Assembly (NCBI GenBank): GCA_002469605.1
Contig: DKMV01000290.1
Span: forward strand, 1-13,480
Direction: 5' to 3'
Length of the DNA stretch: 13,480 bases
Source of the DNA: Leclercia sp. UBA7405
GTDB lineage: Bacteria > Pseudomonadota > Gammaproteobacteria > Enterobacterales > Enterobacteriaceae
This document shows, one piece after another, positions 1 through 7,903 of this stretch; the stretch's first letter is position 1; each line of letters opens with the position of its first letter. The notes beneath the pieces are model-generated. The model searched no databases, had not been told where the DNA came from, and saw only the letters and a list, made by a program, of their open reading frames with translations. A program made the translations under genes and the position numbers.

Positions 1-647
1 TACTCTTTCCAGCCAATCAGCGACTCATCAATCAGCAGCTCGTTGGTCGGAGAGAGATCCAGGCCGCGGGCGCAAATCTCTTCGAACTCTTCGCGGTTAT
101 ACGCAATACCGCCGCCGGTGCCGCCCATGGTGAAGGAGGGACGGATGATGCAGGGATAACCCACGTCAGCAGCAACCGCCAGCGCCTCTTCCATATTGTG
201 GGCAATGCCGGAGCGCGCGGTGTCGAGGCCGATTTTCTTCATCGCCACGTCGAAGCGACGGCGGTCTTCCGCTTTATCAATCGCGTCGGCGGTGGCACCA
301 ATCATGGTCACGCCGAACTCGGCCAGCACGCCCTGACGCTCCAGCTCCAGCGCGCAGTTCAGCGCCGTCTGGCCGCCCATAGTTGGCAGAACCGCATCCG
401 GACGCTCTTTTTCGATGATTTTACGTACCACTTCCCAGTGGATCGGCTCAATGTAGGTTGCATCGGCCATTTCCGGGTCGGTCATGATGGTGGCCGGGTT
501 AGAGTTCACCAGGATAACGCGGTAGCCCTCTTCGCGCAGGGCTTTACAGGCTTGGGCGCCGGAGTAGTCAAATTCGCAGGCCTGGCCGATTACAATCGGG
601 CCAGCGCCAAGGATCAGGATGCTTTTTATGTCTGTACGTTTTGGCAT
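1..647 (-). CDS. carB: Carbamoyl-phosphate synthase large subunit, N-terminal part (cut by window edge)
   Basis: Encodes the first ~215 residues of the large subunit of carbamoyl-phosphate synthase, which makes carbamoyl phosphate from bicarbonate, ATP and ammonia channelled from CarA, for arginine and pyrimidine synthesis. The product begins [20 protein letters not shown] and continues through the pre-ATP-grasp domain and the start of the first ATP-grasp domain, with the glycine-rich stretch [12 protein letters not shown] near residue 175. It matches remembered E. coli CarB almost residue for residue. The ATG at 647 lies 18 bp after the carA stop, so carA and carB form one operon. The gene runs off the left edge; nothing can be said about the remaining ~860 residues. 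Confidence 0.97.
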   Translation of the reverse strand, partial: MPKRTDIKSILILGAGPIVIGQACEFDYSGAQACKALREEGYRVILVNSNPATIMTDPEMADATYIEPIHWEVVRKIIEKERPDAVLPTMGGQTALNCALELERQGVLAEFGVTMIGATADAIDKAEDRRRFDVAMKKIGLDTARSGIAHNMEEALAVAADVGYPCIIRPSFTMGGTGGGIAYNREEFEEICARGLDLSPTNELLIDESLIGWKE

Positions 648-665
648 GGTCTTCTCGGCTCCTGA

Positions 666-1813
666 TTATTTAGCGGTCTTACGGTATTGCTCGATAAGTT
701 CGATAAAGTGATCGAACAGCGGCGCGGCATCGTGCGGGCCCGGGCTCGCTTCCGGGTGCCCCTGGAAACTGAATGCCGGTTTGTCGGTGCGATGGATACC
801 CTGCAGGGTGCCATCGAACAGCGACTTATGCGTGACGCGCAGGTTCGCAGGCATAGAGGCTTCGTCCACCGCAAAGCCGTGGTTCTGAGCAGTGATCATC
901 ACGGTATTGTTATCGATATCTTTCACCGGGTGGTTACCACCGTGGTGGCCAAATTTCATTTTCACAGTTTTGGCACCGCTCGCCAGCGCCAGCAGCTGAT
1001 GACCAAGGCAGATACCGAACACCGGGATGTCGGTTTCGAGGAAGCGCTTAATGGCGTCGATTGCATAATCGCAGGGTGCCGGGTCGCCAGGGCCGTTGGA
1101 GAGGAAGATCCCGTCCGGGTTCATCTTCAGCACTTCGTCTGCCGGGGTTTTGCCGGCACAACGGTCAGGCGGCAGCCGCGATCTACCAGCATGCGCAGAA
1201 TGTTGCGCTTGGCGCCGTAGTCATACGCCACCACGTGGAACGGCAGCTCTTCTTCTTTTTTGGCTTCCGGCAGTTCACCGGCCAGCGTCCAGCTCCCCTG
1301 GGTCCAGCTGTAGGATTCAGTCGTCGTGACCTCTTTCGCCAGGTCCATTCCGTTCAGCCCCGGGAAGGCTTTGGCTTTTTCCTGCGCCAGGGCCGCGTCC
1401 AGGTTGTCGCCCGCGATAATGCAGCCGTTCTGGGCGCCCTTCTCGCGCAGCAGGCGCGTCAGCTTACGGGTATCAATATCGGCAATGGCCACGATGTTAT
1501 GGCGCTTGAGATAAGAAGAGAGGTCTTCGGTATTGCGGTAGTTACTGGCAATCAGCGGCAGGTCGCGAATGATAAGACCTTGTGCATGTACCTGGGAGGA
1601 CTCTTCATCGGCGGCGTTGGTGCCGACATTGCCGATATGGGGATAAGTAAGGGTGACGATTTGGCGGGAATAGGAAGGATCAGTGAGGATTTCTTGATAA
1701 CCGGTCATTGAAGTATTGAAAACGACTTCCCCAACCGCCGAACCCGTTGCCCCTATGGCCCGACCGATAAACTGGGTTCCGTCTTCCAGAACCAATAGCG
1801 CTGACTTAATCAA
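666..1813 (-). pseudogene. carA: Carbamoyl-phosphate synthase small (glutaminase) subunit, frameshifted
   Basis: CarA hydrolyses glutamine and feeds ammonia to CarB. The start chosen is the TTG at 1813 ([12 protein letters not shown]), the well-known unusual UUG start of E. coli carA, preceded by GGAGG at 6 nt spacing. An in-frame GTG at 1840 would add nine residues but lies upstream of that ribosome site, inside an ARG box region. The first frame runs to about residue 220 (CRLTVVPA) and then ends after aberrant residues KPRQTKC at 1127. The rest ([18 protein letters not shown] to the end) continues in another frame down to the TAA at 666. Inserting one base in the GGGG/TTTT run at 1144-1151 restores [13 protein letters not shown] and a 382-residue protein, the E. 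coli length. The class I glutaminase domain, with the cysteine motif FGICLGHQ and the GHPEASPG His/Glu motif, lies wholly after the break. It may be a sequencing error or a real mutation. Confidence 0.9.
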
Positions 1814-1825
1814 AAGATCCTCCAG

Positions 1826-1860
1826 AGAATATTCACTCACTTTATCTGCATATTAATTCA
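1826..1860 (-). promoter_or_regulatory. Tandem ARG boxes (ArgR operator) of carAB P2
   Basis: Two ArgR half-operators are visible on the minus strand: TGAATTAATATGCA (1860-1847) and TGAGTGAATATTCT (1839-1826). They match the TGAATAATTATTCA consensus at 13 and 10 of 14 positions. Their centres are 21 bp apart, the two-helical-turn spacing of paired ARG boxes bound by an ArgR hexamer. They overlap the P2 -10 region and the transcript start, so arginine-bound ArgR should repress P2. Confidence 0.85.
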
Positions 1861-1879
1861 CAACCATGTTCTGAATCAA
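1851..1879 (-). promoter_or_regulatory. carAB promoter P2
   Basis: On the minus strand TTGATT (1879-1874) and TTAATA (1856-1851) are separated by exactly 17 bp, and the -10 lies inside the upstream ARG box. This is the position expected for the arginine-repressed downstream promoter of carAB. The hexamers are imperfect, so the assignment leans on conserved layout. Confidence 0.65.
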
Positions 1880-1918
1880 TGCAAATTTGCTGCCTGTGGA
1901 TTTTCGGCAAACGGCGGC

Positions 1919-1947
1919 ATTCTGGAGATTTCAGGGGTGAAAGTCAA
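1919..1947 (-). promoter_or_regulatory. carAB promoter P1
   Basis: TTGACT (1947-1942) and CAGAAT (1924-1919) on the minus strand are 17 bp apart, predicting a start near 1912. The PurR box centre then lies about 128 bp upstream and the RutR site centre about 185 bp upstream, in agreement with the remembered E. coli P1 layout. P1 is the pyrimidine- and purine-regulated promoter. Confidence 0.6.
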
Positions 1948-2032
1948 CTTAAAGCGCGTATTTTGTTTATAGTTTTACGCCACTGATGTTACGAAATCAT
2001 GGTAAGCGGTGAAAAGATCAGATAAATCCTTC

Positions 2033-2048
2033 AGGAAAACGCTTGCGG
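2033..2048 (-). promoter_or_regulatory. PurR box upstream of carAB P1
   Basis: The minus-strand sequence CCGCAAGCGTTTTCCT fits the PurR consensus ANGCAANCGNTTNCNT at all fixed positions except the first. It lies about 128 bp upstream of the predicted P1 start, where PurR acts on carAB in E. coli. Confidence 0.75.
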
Positions 2049-2089
2049 GCTCGGTTAACTGACAATTCTTTGTGTAGAGCTGAAAAAAG

Positions 2090-2105
2090 TGGACCAGATG
2101 GTCAA
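2090..2105. promoter_or_regulatory. RutR binding site upstream of carAB P1
   Basis: The palindrome TGGACCAGATGGTCAA differs from the RutR consensus TTGACCANNTGGTCAA at one position. RutR senses uracil/thymine and is known to act at carAB P1 in E. coli, and the distance to the predicted P1 start (about 185 bp) fits. Confidence 0.75.
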
Positions 2106-2185
2106 ATTTCACATTTTCAATACAAAAAAGAGAGGATAAGTTATAAAAATAGCGAATACACTAAAAATACTTCTACTAAACGGGA

Positions 2186-2213
2186 AAAATAAAAGGGCAA
2201 TAAATTATTGCCC
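2186..2213 (-). terminator. Rho-independent terminator of dapB
   Basis: The stem GGGCAAT/ATTGCCC (2195-2201 and 2207-2213) encloses a 5-nt loop and is followed on the minus strand by a T-rich tail (TTTTATTTTT). It lies about 55 bp after the dapB stop and should end the dapB transcript before the carAB control region. Confidence 0.85.
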
Positions 2214-2267
2214 TGTGCAATCAAGTAATTATGACTGCAATAACCACATCACGAAGGGTAACTTTGG

Positions 2268-3104
<837 letters not shown>

Positions 3105-3120
3105 TTAAAATGATGTAAAT

Positions 3121-3166
3121 CGTTTTCAGATTAACCAGAGTGCGACAAGGCCGCCATCTGAAAACG
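3121..3166. repeat. 11-bp perfect inverted repeat in the dapB upstream region
   Basis: CGTTTTCAGAT (3121-3131) and ATCTGAAAACG (3156-3166) are perfect inverted copies separated by 24 bp. The repeat lies 32-77 bp before the dapB ATG. No T-run follows on either strand, so it is not a standard terminator. It could be an operator with arms about 35 bp apart (centre to centre) or a leader hairpin if transcription starts upstream. In E. coli dapB is lysine-repressed through ArgP, but no match to an ArgP site is claimed. Confidence 0.6.
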
Positions 3167-3183
3167 CCGATAATTAGAATTTA

Positions 3184-3211
3184 ATGATAAATCGGGCGAG
3201 ATATCAGTAAA
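3184..3211 (-). promoter_or_regulatory. dapB: Candidate dapB promoter
   Basis: On the minus strand TTTACT (3211-3206) and TATCAT (3189-3184, five of six to TATAAT) are 16 bp apart, starting just after the regulator's stop codon. A start near 3177 would give dapB a leader of about 88 nt containing the 11-bp inverted repeat. This is a by-eye candidate; the -35 is weak. Confidence 0.35.
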
Positions 3212-3222
3212 AAACATGGCCC

Positions 3223-4230
3223 TCAGCGATAACCGCACGATTCACGCACGATAAGCGTCGGAGGAAGGATGATGCGCTTAGGCGGTTCGTCATTCCCCTG
3301 AATACGGCTATACAGCAGCTCCCCCGCCTTGCGACCAATCTCTTTGGCGGCGACGGATACCGTAGTTAACGCGGGCTGCACCAGCCCGGCTTCGGTGATG
3401 TCGTCAAAGCCCACCAGCGAAAAATCGCTCCCCGGCTCGCGCCCCAGTTTGCGTAAACTCTGCATAACGCCCAGCGCCACGATGTCCTGATAACAGATCG
3501 CCGCCGTTATCTGCGGATGGTGCGCCAGCAGCGCCTGCGCCACCCGCGCACCATCGCTCTGGCTGGCCTGGGCGGTTACTATCCATTGTGGATTTGGCGT
3601 AACGCCATACTCCAGCAGCTTGCTGGTAAAGCCGCCGAGGCGCTGCGCTCGCGACCCTGAGCGCGCGCTGCCGCCGATAAAGGCGATATGGCGATGGCCC
3701 ATGCGCAGCAGATGTTCCGTCGCCATCTGGGTACCCTGAAAATTATCAGTACCAACGAAGTCGAAATCCGGATCGTCGAGCGGGCGCACCACCATGATCG
3801 CCGGAATATTGCGCCGCTTCAGGCCATCGAAAAAAGCCTGCGGCGTTTCACGCGCCGCGCACAGCACCATGCCGCACACGTTGTTCCGCATCAGTGAATC
3901 AACAAATTTTTGCTGTCGCGGTGAAGACTCTTCGCTGTTTGCCAGAAACAGCAGCAGGTCGTGGCGCTCCATCTCATGGCTCAGCCCCGCCGTCATTTCA
4001 CCGTAGAAGGGGTTGGTAATATCGTGAAGTAGCAGTCCCACCTGGTTACTCCGCCGGTTGCGCAGGTTAGCCGCCGTCTGGTTATAGACGTAGCCCGTTT
4101 CATCCAGCGCCCGGAGTACTTTCTCCCTCGTTGCCTGGGAGATCCTTCCCTTATTACACAGAACCATTGATACCGTGGCTGTTGATACCCCGGCTTTTCT
4201 GGCGACATCCGCCAGCGTTATTCCCGTCAT
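3223..4230 (-). CDS. LacI-family transcriptional regulator of the sugar PTS locus
   Basis: A repressor-type regulator of 335 residues. The N-terminal LacI helix-turn-helix is clear (TLADVARKAGVSTATVSMVL, about residues 5-24), with the hinge near NLRNRRSN. A periplasmic-binding-protein-like effector domain follows from VGLLLHDITNPFYGEM to the end. Overall it recalls MalI more than LacI. The ATG at 4230 was chosen because AAGGAG lies 6 nt upstream; the more distal ATG at 4278 would translate through the operator and has no ribosome site. The gene is divergent from the PTS operon. A palindrome in its own leader (4251-4266) matches those of the PTS and isomerase promoters, so it probably represses all three, including itself. 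The inducer is likely the sugar or its phosphate (inference). No clear terminator separates it from dapB. Confidence 0.92.
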   Translation of the reverse strand: MTGITLADVARKAGVSTATVSMVLCNKGRISQATREKVLRALDETGYVYNQTAANLRNRRSNQVGLLLHDITNPFYGEMTAGLSHEMERHDLLLFLANSEESSPRQQKFVDSLMRNNVCGMVLCAARETPQAFFDGLKRRNIPAIMVVRPLDDPDFDFVGTDNFQGTQMATEHLLRMGHRHIAFIGGSARSGSRAQRLGGFTSKLLEYGVTPNPQWIVTAQASQSDGARVAQALLAHHPQITAAICYQDIVALGVMQSLRKLGREPGSDFSLVGFDDITEAGLVQPALTTVSVAAKEIGRKAGELLYSRIQGNDEPPKRIILPPTLIVRESCGYR

Positions 4231-4250
4231 GGTCACTCCTTTTTTGTTTA

Positions 4251-4266
4251 GATTAATCGAATAACC
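4251..4266. promoter_or_regulatory. Operator copy in the regulator gene leader
   Basis: GATTAATCGAATAACC is a near-palindrome sharing 15 of 16 bases with the copy at 4373-4388. It sits 21 bp before the regulator's ATG, over its probable promoter or leader, which implies autoregulation. Binding by the neighbouring LacI-type protein is inferred. Confidence 0.7.
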
Positions 4267-4285
4267 TGTTTTTTGCATTTTTCCC

Positions 4286-4301
4286 TGTGACTCTCTTCAC
4301 A
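4286..4301. promoter_or_regulatory. CRP-cAMP binding site between divergent promoters
   Basis: TGTGACTCTCTTCACA has both CRP half-sites perfect (TGTGA-N6-TCACA). Its centre at 4293.5 is 61.5 bp upstream of a possible PTS-operon start near 4355, a standard class I activation distance. It could also serve the divergent regulator promoter. The site indicates catabolite control of the sugar operon. Confidence 0.8.
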
Positions 4302-4340
4302 TTACCGCCCCGGATTGCCATCCCATTGCGCAGAATGCCG

Positions 4341-4357
4341 GGTTAATCGCGTTAACC
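4341..4357. promoter_or_regulatory. Operator copy at the PTS operon promoter (spaced variant)
   Basis: GGTTAATCGCGTTAACC has perfect arms GGTTAA/TTAACC separated by 5 bp rather than the 4 bp of the other copies. TTAATC (4343-4348) may be the -10 of the CRP-dependent promoter, so a bound repressor would cover the start. No good -35 is visible, as is common at CRP-activated promoters. Confidence 0.6.
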
Positions 4358-4372
4358 ACCCTTCTCAAAAAC

Positions 4373-4388
4373 GGTTAATCGAATAACC
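4373..4388. promoter_or_regulatory. Operator copy before the first PTS-operon gene
   Basis: GGTTAATCGAATAACC is a 16-bp palindrome with one mismatched pair. It lies 32 bp centre to centre from the copy at 4341-4357 (about three helical turns) and 25 bp before the ATG at 4414. Two copies on one face of the helix suggest cooperative repression. Confidence 0.75.
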
Positions 4389-4413
4389 TAAGCGATAGTG
4401 AAGGAGAGAAATT

Positions 4414-6159
4414 ATGTCAACTTACGATAAATACCCTGAAGTGAAGGTCTCCGGTTTTGACCATCGCGCCTGGCAAGGCTGGGACGCCATTGGCCGCACG
4501 CTGCTTGCCGAAACACAACGTCAGAAACGCACCGTGCTGGTCATCGATTGCTATCCCGGCGTGCGTCTTGCAGAGCTGGAGCAGATGCTGTTGCGTTCGC
4601 CGCTCTGTCCGGCGCTCACGATCAATGCCGAACAGGCCCGCCGCGACGAGCAGGCGCTGCACGCGATGCTGGCGCGTAACCTGACGGACGATCGCGTTTT
4701 TGGCGTGCTCTCTTGCCATCAGCTGCCTGAATTTATGGACCAGGAAAAGCTAAACGCCCTGCAACAGCAGGTCAGCGCCTGTGAAGAGGGGCTGGTGGTG
4801 ATTTATGGCCCCGGCGCCGCGCTTGTCCATCCGGGTGACCTGCTGGTGTACGCGGATCTTCCGCGCTGGGAAATTCAGCAGCGGATGCGTTCAGGTGAAC
4901 TTGGCAACTGGGGAGTCGAAAACCAGAACGAAGATATGCTGCGTCGTTATAAGCGCGCCTTCTTTATTGAGTGGCGGGTATTCGATCGCCACAAAACGCC
5001 ATTGCTTAAACGCGCGGACTTCCTGCTGGATACCACCCTTGCTAACGCCCCGGCGATGGTGAGCGGCGACGCGCTGCGTGCAGGTCTGGCGCAAACCACC
5101 CGGCGCCCTTTCCGGGTGGTGCCCTTCTTCGACCCTGGGGTCTGGGGTGGCCAATGGATGAAACAACAGTTCGATCTCGATCCCGCTGCGCCCAACTACG
5201 CGTGGTGTTTTGATTGCGTGCCCGAGGAAAACAGCCTGTTCCTGCGTTTTGGCACAGTGCGGATCGAGATCCCCTCCCAAAACCTGGTTCTGCTGCAGCC
5301 GCGCGCGCTATTGGGCGAAAAAGTTCACGCCCGGTTTGGCGCGGAATTCCCGATTCGTTTTGATTTCCTCGATACCATCGGCGGGCAGAACCTGAGCTTT
5401 CAGGTTCACCCGGTAACGGAGTACATCCAGCAGCAGTTCGGGATGCACTACACCCAGGATGAGAGTTACTACATTCTGGAGGCCGAACCCGACGCGGTGG
5501 TATATCTCGGTACCCAAACCGGCACCGAGCCACAGGCGATGTTTGACGATCTCAGACGCGCCGCACGGGGCGAGAAACCCTTTGATGACGCCCGCTTTGT
5601 GAACAAGATCCCGGCACATAAGCACGATCACTTCCTGATCCCCGCCGGGACGGTTCACTGCTCCGGTTCCGGCACCATGGTGCTGGAGATCAGCGCCACC
5701 CCTTACATTTTTACCTTCAAACTCTGGGACTGGGGCCGCCTCGGCATGGACGGCCTGCCCCGCCCTGTTCACCTTGAGCATGGCGAGCAGGTGGTTGACT
5801 GGCAGCGCGATACCCGCTGGGTGCATGAACATCTTGTGAACCAGTTTGAGCCCGTCAGCGAAGGCGAAGGCTGGCGCGAAGAACGTACCGGCCTGCACGA
5901 GCGCGAATTTATTGAAACCCGGCGCCACTGGCTCAATAAACCCGTCCTGCACAACACGGAAGGCGGCGTGAACGTACTTAATCTGGTTGAGGGGGAACAG
6001 GCGCTGGTGGAGAGCCCCACCGACGCGTTTGACTCCTTCGTGGTGCATTACGCCGAAACCTTTATCGTGCCGGCCGCCGTGGGCGAATACCGTATTTCGC
6101 CGTGGGGTAAAGGCATCGGCCAGCAGTTAGCCACCGTTAAAGCCTGGGTAAGGGGGTAA
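4414..6159 (+). CDS. ManA-like class I phosphomannose isomerase with N-terminal kinase-like domain
   Basis: A 581-residue protein, much longer than E. coli ManA (about 390). From about residue 240 it has the zinc-dependent class I phosphomannose isomerase (cupin) fold: WGG at 244-246, FQVHP giving Gln330 and His332, DESYYIL giving Glu350, and PAGTVHC giving His415. These correspond to the four zinc ligands, so it should interconvert an aldose phosphate and ketose phosphate such as mannose-6-P and fructose-6-P. The first ~230 residues recall a nucleoside/uridine-kinase fold: strand VLVID then a loop CYPGVR, a later IYGPGAALVHPGDLLVYADL, and KRADFLLD. The P-loop GxxxxGK[S/T] is absent, so kinase activity is unlikely; a regulatory or nucleotide-sensing role is possible (inference). 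AAGGAG lies 8 nt before the ATG. It is the first gene of the operon, 2 bp from EIIA. Confidence 0.85.
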   Translation: MSTYDKYPEVKVSGFDHRAWQGWDAIGRTLLAETQRQKRTVLVIDCYPGVRLAELEQMLLRSPLCPALTINAEQARRDEQALHAMLARNLTDDRVFGVLSCHQLPEFMDQEKLNALQQQVSACEEGLVVIYGPGAALVHPGDLLVYADLPRWEIQQRMRSGELGNWGVENQNEDMLRRYKRAFFIEWRVFDRHKTPLLKRADFLLDTTLANAPAMVSGDALRAGLAQTTRRPFRVVPFFDPGVWGGQWMKQQFDLDPAAPNYAWCFDCVPEENSLFLRFGTVRIEIPSQNLVLLQPRALLGEKVHARFGAEFPIRFDFLDTIGGQNLSFQVHPVTEYIQQQFGMHYTQDESYYILEAEPDAVVYLGTQTGTEPQAMFDDLRRAARGEKPFDDARFVNKIPAHKHDHFLIPAGTVHCSGSGTMVLEISATPYIFTFKLWDWGRLGMDGLPRPVHLEHGEQVVDWQRDTRWVHEHLVNQFEPVSEGEGWREERTGLHEREFIETRRHWLNKPVLHNTEGGVNVLNLVEGEQALVESPTDAFDSFVVHYAETFIVPAAVGEYRISPWGKGIGQQLATVKAWVRG

Positions 6160-6161
6160 GC

Positions 6162-6590
6162 ATGATCCAGTTTATCGTTGCCACCCATGGCCCGCTGGCC
6201 GCCGCGCTGCTGCAGAGCGGACAGATGGTGTATGGCGAGCTACCAAACGTACGTGCCGTTTGCCTGACCGGAGAGGCGGGGATTGAGGGCTTTCGCCATG
6301 AATTTGCCGCCGCGCTGGCACAGGCCAGCGCAGGTGCCAGCGGCGTGCTGGTGCTGTGCGACATGCAGAGCGGCACGCCGTGGAATGTCGCCTGCGAAGC
6401 CGCGTTTAATCCGTTAACCCAGCCGCCGGTCGCCGTGGTGGCGGGGGTGAATTTCCCGATGCTACTGCAAACCGATGAGGTCGCCGGACTGGACGATGTG
6501 CATCTGGCCGCGGCAGAGCTTCTTGAACTTACTTTTCCCACGCTCATCCAGGCCAGGCCTGTGACGAACGTGCAGACAGACGATTTTTAA
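6162..6590 (+). CDS. PTS mannose-family EIIA component
   Basis: A 142-residue cytoplasmic EIIA domain of the mannose/fructose/sorbose PTS family that takes phosphate from HPr and passes it to EIIB. The start IQFIVATHGPLAAALLQS carries the phosphorylated histidine at residue 9 (ATHG), equivalent to His10 of E. coli ManX. The later LVLCDMQSGTPWN matches the family's conserved D-x-x-x-G-T-P segment. Unlike E. coli ManX, EIIA is not fused to EIIB, as in sorbose- or galactosamine-type systems. It follows the ManA-like gene by 2 bp, implying translational coupling, and is 10 bp before EIIB. Confidence 0.93.
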   Translation: MIQFIVATHGPLAAALLQSGQMVYGELPNVRAVCLTGEAGIEGFRHEFAAALAQASAGASGVLVLCDMQSGTPWNVACEAAFNPLTQPPVAVVAGVNFPMLLQTDEVAGLDDVHLAAAELLELTFPTLIQARPVTNVQTDDF

Positions 6591-6600
6591 GGAGACCGCT

Positions 6601-7095
6601 ATGACTATTTCTTTCGTACGCATTGACGACAGGGTGATCCACGGACAGCTCGTCACGCGCTGGGCTAAAGAACTCCCCTGCGACGGTATTGTTGCCATTG
6701 ACGATGCCGTTGCGGCGGACCCGCTTCTTTCCTCGGTGATGAAAGGTGCCGTGTCAGACACCAAAGTGTGGCTGTTTGATACCGCCACGGCCATTGAGAA
6801 GCTGCCGAAAGTGATCGCCAGCGAAAAACGCTATTTTGTGATTGGCAAATCGCCGGTCACGCTACAACGCCTTGAACAGGCGGGGATAAGCCTGAAAAAC
6901 AGCAACGGGAAAATAAATGTCGGGCCAATGAGCGCTCGCGCCAACACCACCACCATCGGGCCTAATCAGTCCGTCACCCCCGAGGAGGCCGCTGCCTTTG
7001 AGTGGCTTGCCGGTCTGGGCCATGCGATTGAGTTTCGCCTGGTGCCGGATGCCGGTTTCTATAGCTGGCAGGACGCTAAACAAAAAATAAGATAA
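6601..7095 (+). CDS. PTS mannose-family EIIB component
   Basis: A 164-residue EIIB that receives phosphate from EIIA and phosphorylates the sugar held by EIIC/EIID. The family signature FVRIDDRVIHGQLVTRW is at residues 5-21, with the phospho-accepting histidine at residue 14. The NVGPMSAR and TPEEAAAFEWL segments fit the family. A ribosome site GGAG lies 8 nt before the ATG. The length is typical of a stand-alone EIIB. Substrate specificity cannot be read from it. Confidence 0.94.
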   Translation: MTISFVRIDDRVIHGQLVTRWAKELPCDGIVAIDDAVAADPLLSSVMKGAVSDTKVWLFDTATAIEKLPKVIASEKRYFVIGKSPVTLQRLEQAGISLKNSNGKINVGPMSARANTTTIGPNQSVTPEEAAAFEWLAGLGHAIEFRLVPDAGFYSWQDAKQKIR

Positions 7096-7105
7096 GGAGC
7101 CAGAG

Positions 7106-7903
7106 ATGATCGTTGAAGCATCATTAATCGGCCTTTTTTGCTATCTGGGGGCGCTCGGTAGCCCCTGGCTGTTTGGCCTGACCGGCGGCTGGTATCTCCT
7201 CTCCCGGCCGCTCGTCTCCGGCATGCTGGTCGGGCTTATCCTCGGCGACGTCAAAACCGGCATCATGATTGGCGTCGCGGTGCAGGCGGTTTATATCGCG
7301 ATGGTAACGCCGGGCGGCTCAATGCCGGCGGATTTAAACTTCGTGGCCTGGCCTGCGATAGCCCTTGGCATCCTTTCCGGTAAAGGCCCGGAGGTCGCAG
7401 TTGCGCTGGCGGCGACCATCGGCATCGCCGGAACCGTCTTATTTAACGCGATGCTGGTTCTGAACTCCTACTGGAACCACAGAGCCGATGTCGCGCTGGA
7501 TCGCGGTGACGAACGGGGGATCTACTTTAACAGCGCCATCTGGCCGCAGGTGATGAGCTTTATACTGCGCTTTGTTCCTACCTTCATCGCCGTCTATTTT
7601 GGCGCCCAGTACATCAGCAGCTTTATGGATAGCCTGCCGCGGATTGTGCTGTCGACCATGAACGTGCTGGGCGGCATATTGCCTGCCGTAGGCATTGCCA
7701 TCCTGTTAAAGCAGATAATCAAAAGCTACACCATGCTCATTTACTTCCTGGTTGGCTTCGTCTGCATCGTCTTTCTGAAGCTGAACATGGTGGCGCTGGT
7801 TATTGTCGGCGCGCTGCTGGCGCTTATTCATTACAACTACAAACCGGAGCCGCCGCAGGCTGTCGCCGCAAGGCCGACTCAGGATGATGAGGATGAATTC
7901 TGA
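7106..7903 (+). CDS. PTS mannose-family EIIC membrane component
   Basis: A 265-residue inner-membrane protein of the mannose-family EIIC group, which with EIID forms the sugar channel. It is hydrophobic almost throughout, with the family-like early segment SRPLVSGMLVGLILGDVKTGIMIG and further membrane stretches near ALGILSGKG, AATIGIAGTVLF, MNVLGGILPAVGIAILL and MLIYFLVGFVCIVFL. The C-terminal tail is short and acidic (QDDEDEF). GGAGCC lies just before the ATG. Its stop overlaps the EIID start by one base, so the two are coupled. Confidence 0.93.
   Translation: MIVEASLIGLFCYLGALGSPWLFGLTGGWYLLSRPLVSGMLVGLILGDVKTGIMIGVAVQAVYIAMVTPGGSMPADLNFVAWPAIALGILSGKGPEVAVALAATIGIAGTVLFNAMLVLNSYWNHRADVALDRGDERGIYFNSAIWPQVMSFILRFVPTFIAVYFGAQYISSFMDSLPRIVLSTMNVLGGILPAVGIAILLKQIIKSYTMLIYFLVGFVCIVFLKLNMVALVIVGALLALIHYNYKPEPPQAVAARPTQDDEDEF

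Larger units (their letters stand above)
1814..2267 (-). promoter_or_regulatory. carAB control region and dapB 3' spacer (no gene)
   Basis: This ~450 bp gap has no credible gene. Read on the minus strand from the dapB side it holds the dapB terminator, an AT-rich tract (about 2105-2190), a RutR site, a PurR box, promoter P1, promoter P2 and two ARG boxes running into the carA ribosome site. The order and spacing match what is known for E. coli carAB, where P1 answers to pyrimidines and purines and P2 to arginine. Binding sites for IHF and PepA, known in E. coli, were not resolvable by eye. Confidence 0.8.

Noticed and set aside
1127..1151. Programmed -1 frameshift in carA
   Set aside because: The zero-frame context A AAA CCC does not fit the X XXY YYZ slippery pattern, and carA is known as a single uninterrupted gene. 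An indel is more likely.
687..1711. Plus-strand open frames opposite carA
   Set aside because: They mirror the minus-strand carA codons and have no family resemblance.
1814..1840. GTG at 1840 as the carA start
   Set aside because: It lies upstream of the GGAGG ribosome site and beside the ARG box. The conserved TTG start at 1813 fits both.
2106..2190. AT-rich tract as a small gene or attachment site
   Set aside because: No plausible ribosome site with an open frame, no tRNA end and no flanking direct repeats were found.
4231..4278. ATG at 4278 as start of the LacI-type regulator
   Set aside because: It would add 16 residues encoded through the operator copy and has no ribosome site, while the ATG at 4230 has a strong one.
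5308..6048. Long open frame antisense to the ManA-like gene
   Set aside because: It has no recognisable family or ribosome site and is explained by codon bias of the strongly supported plus-strand gene.
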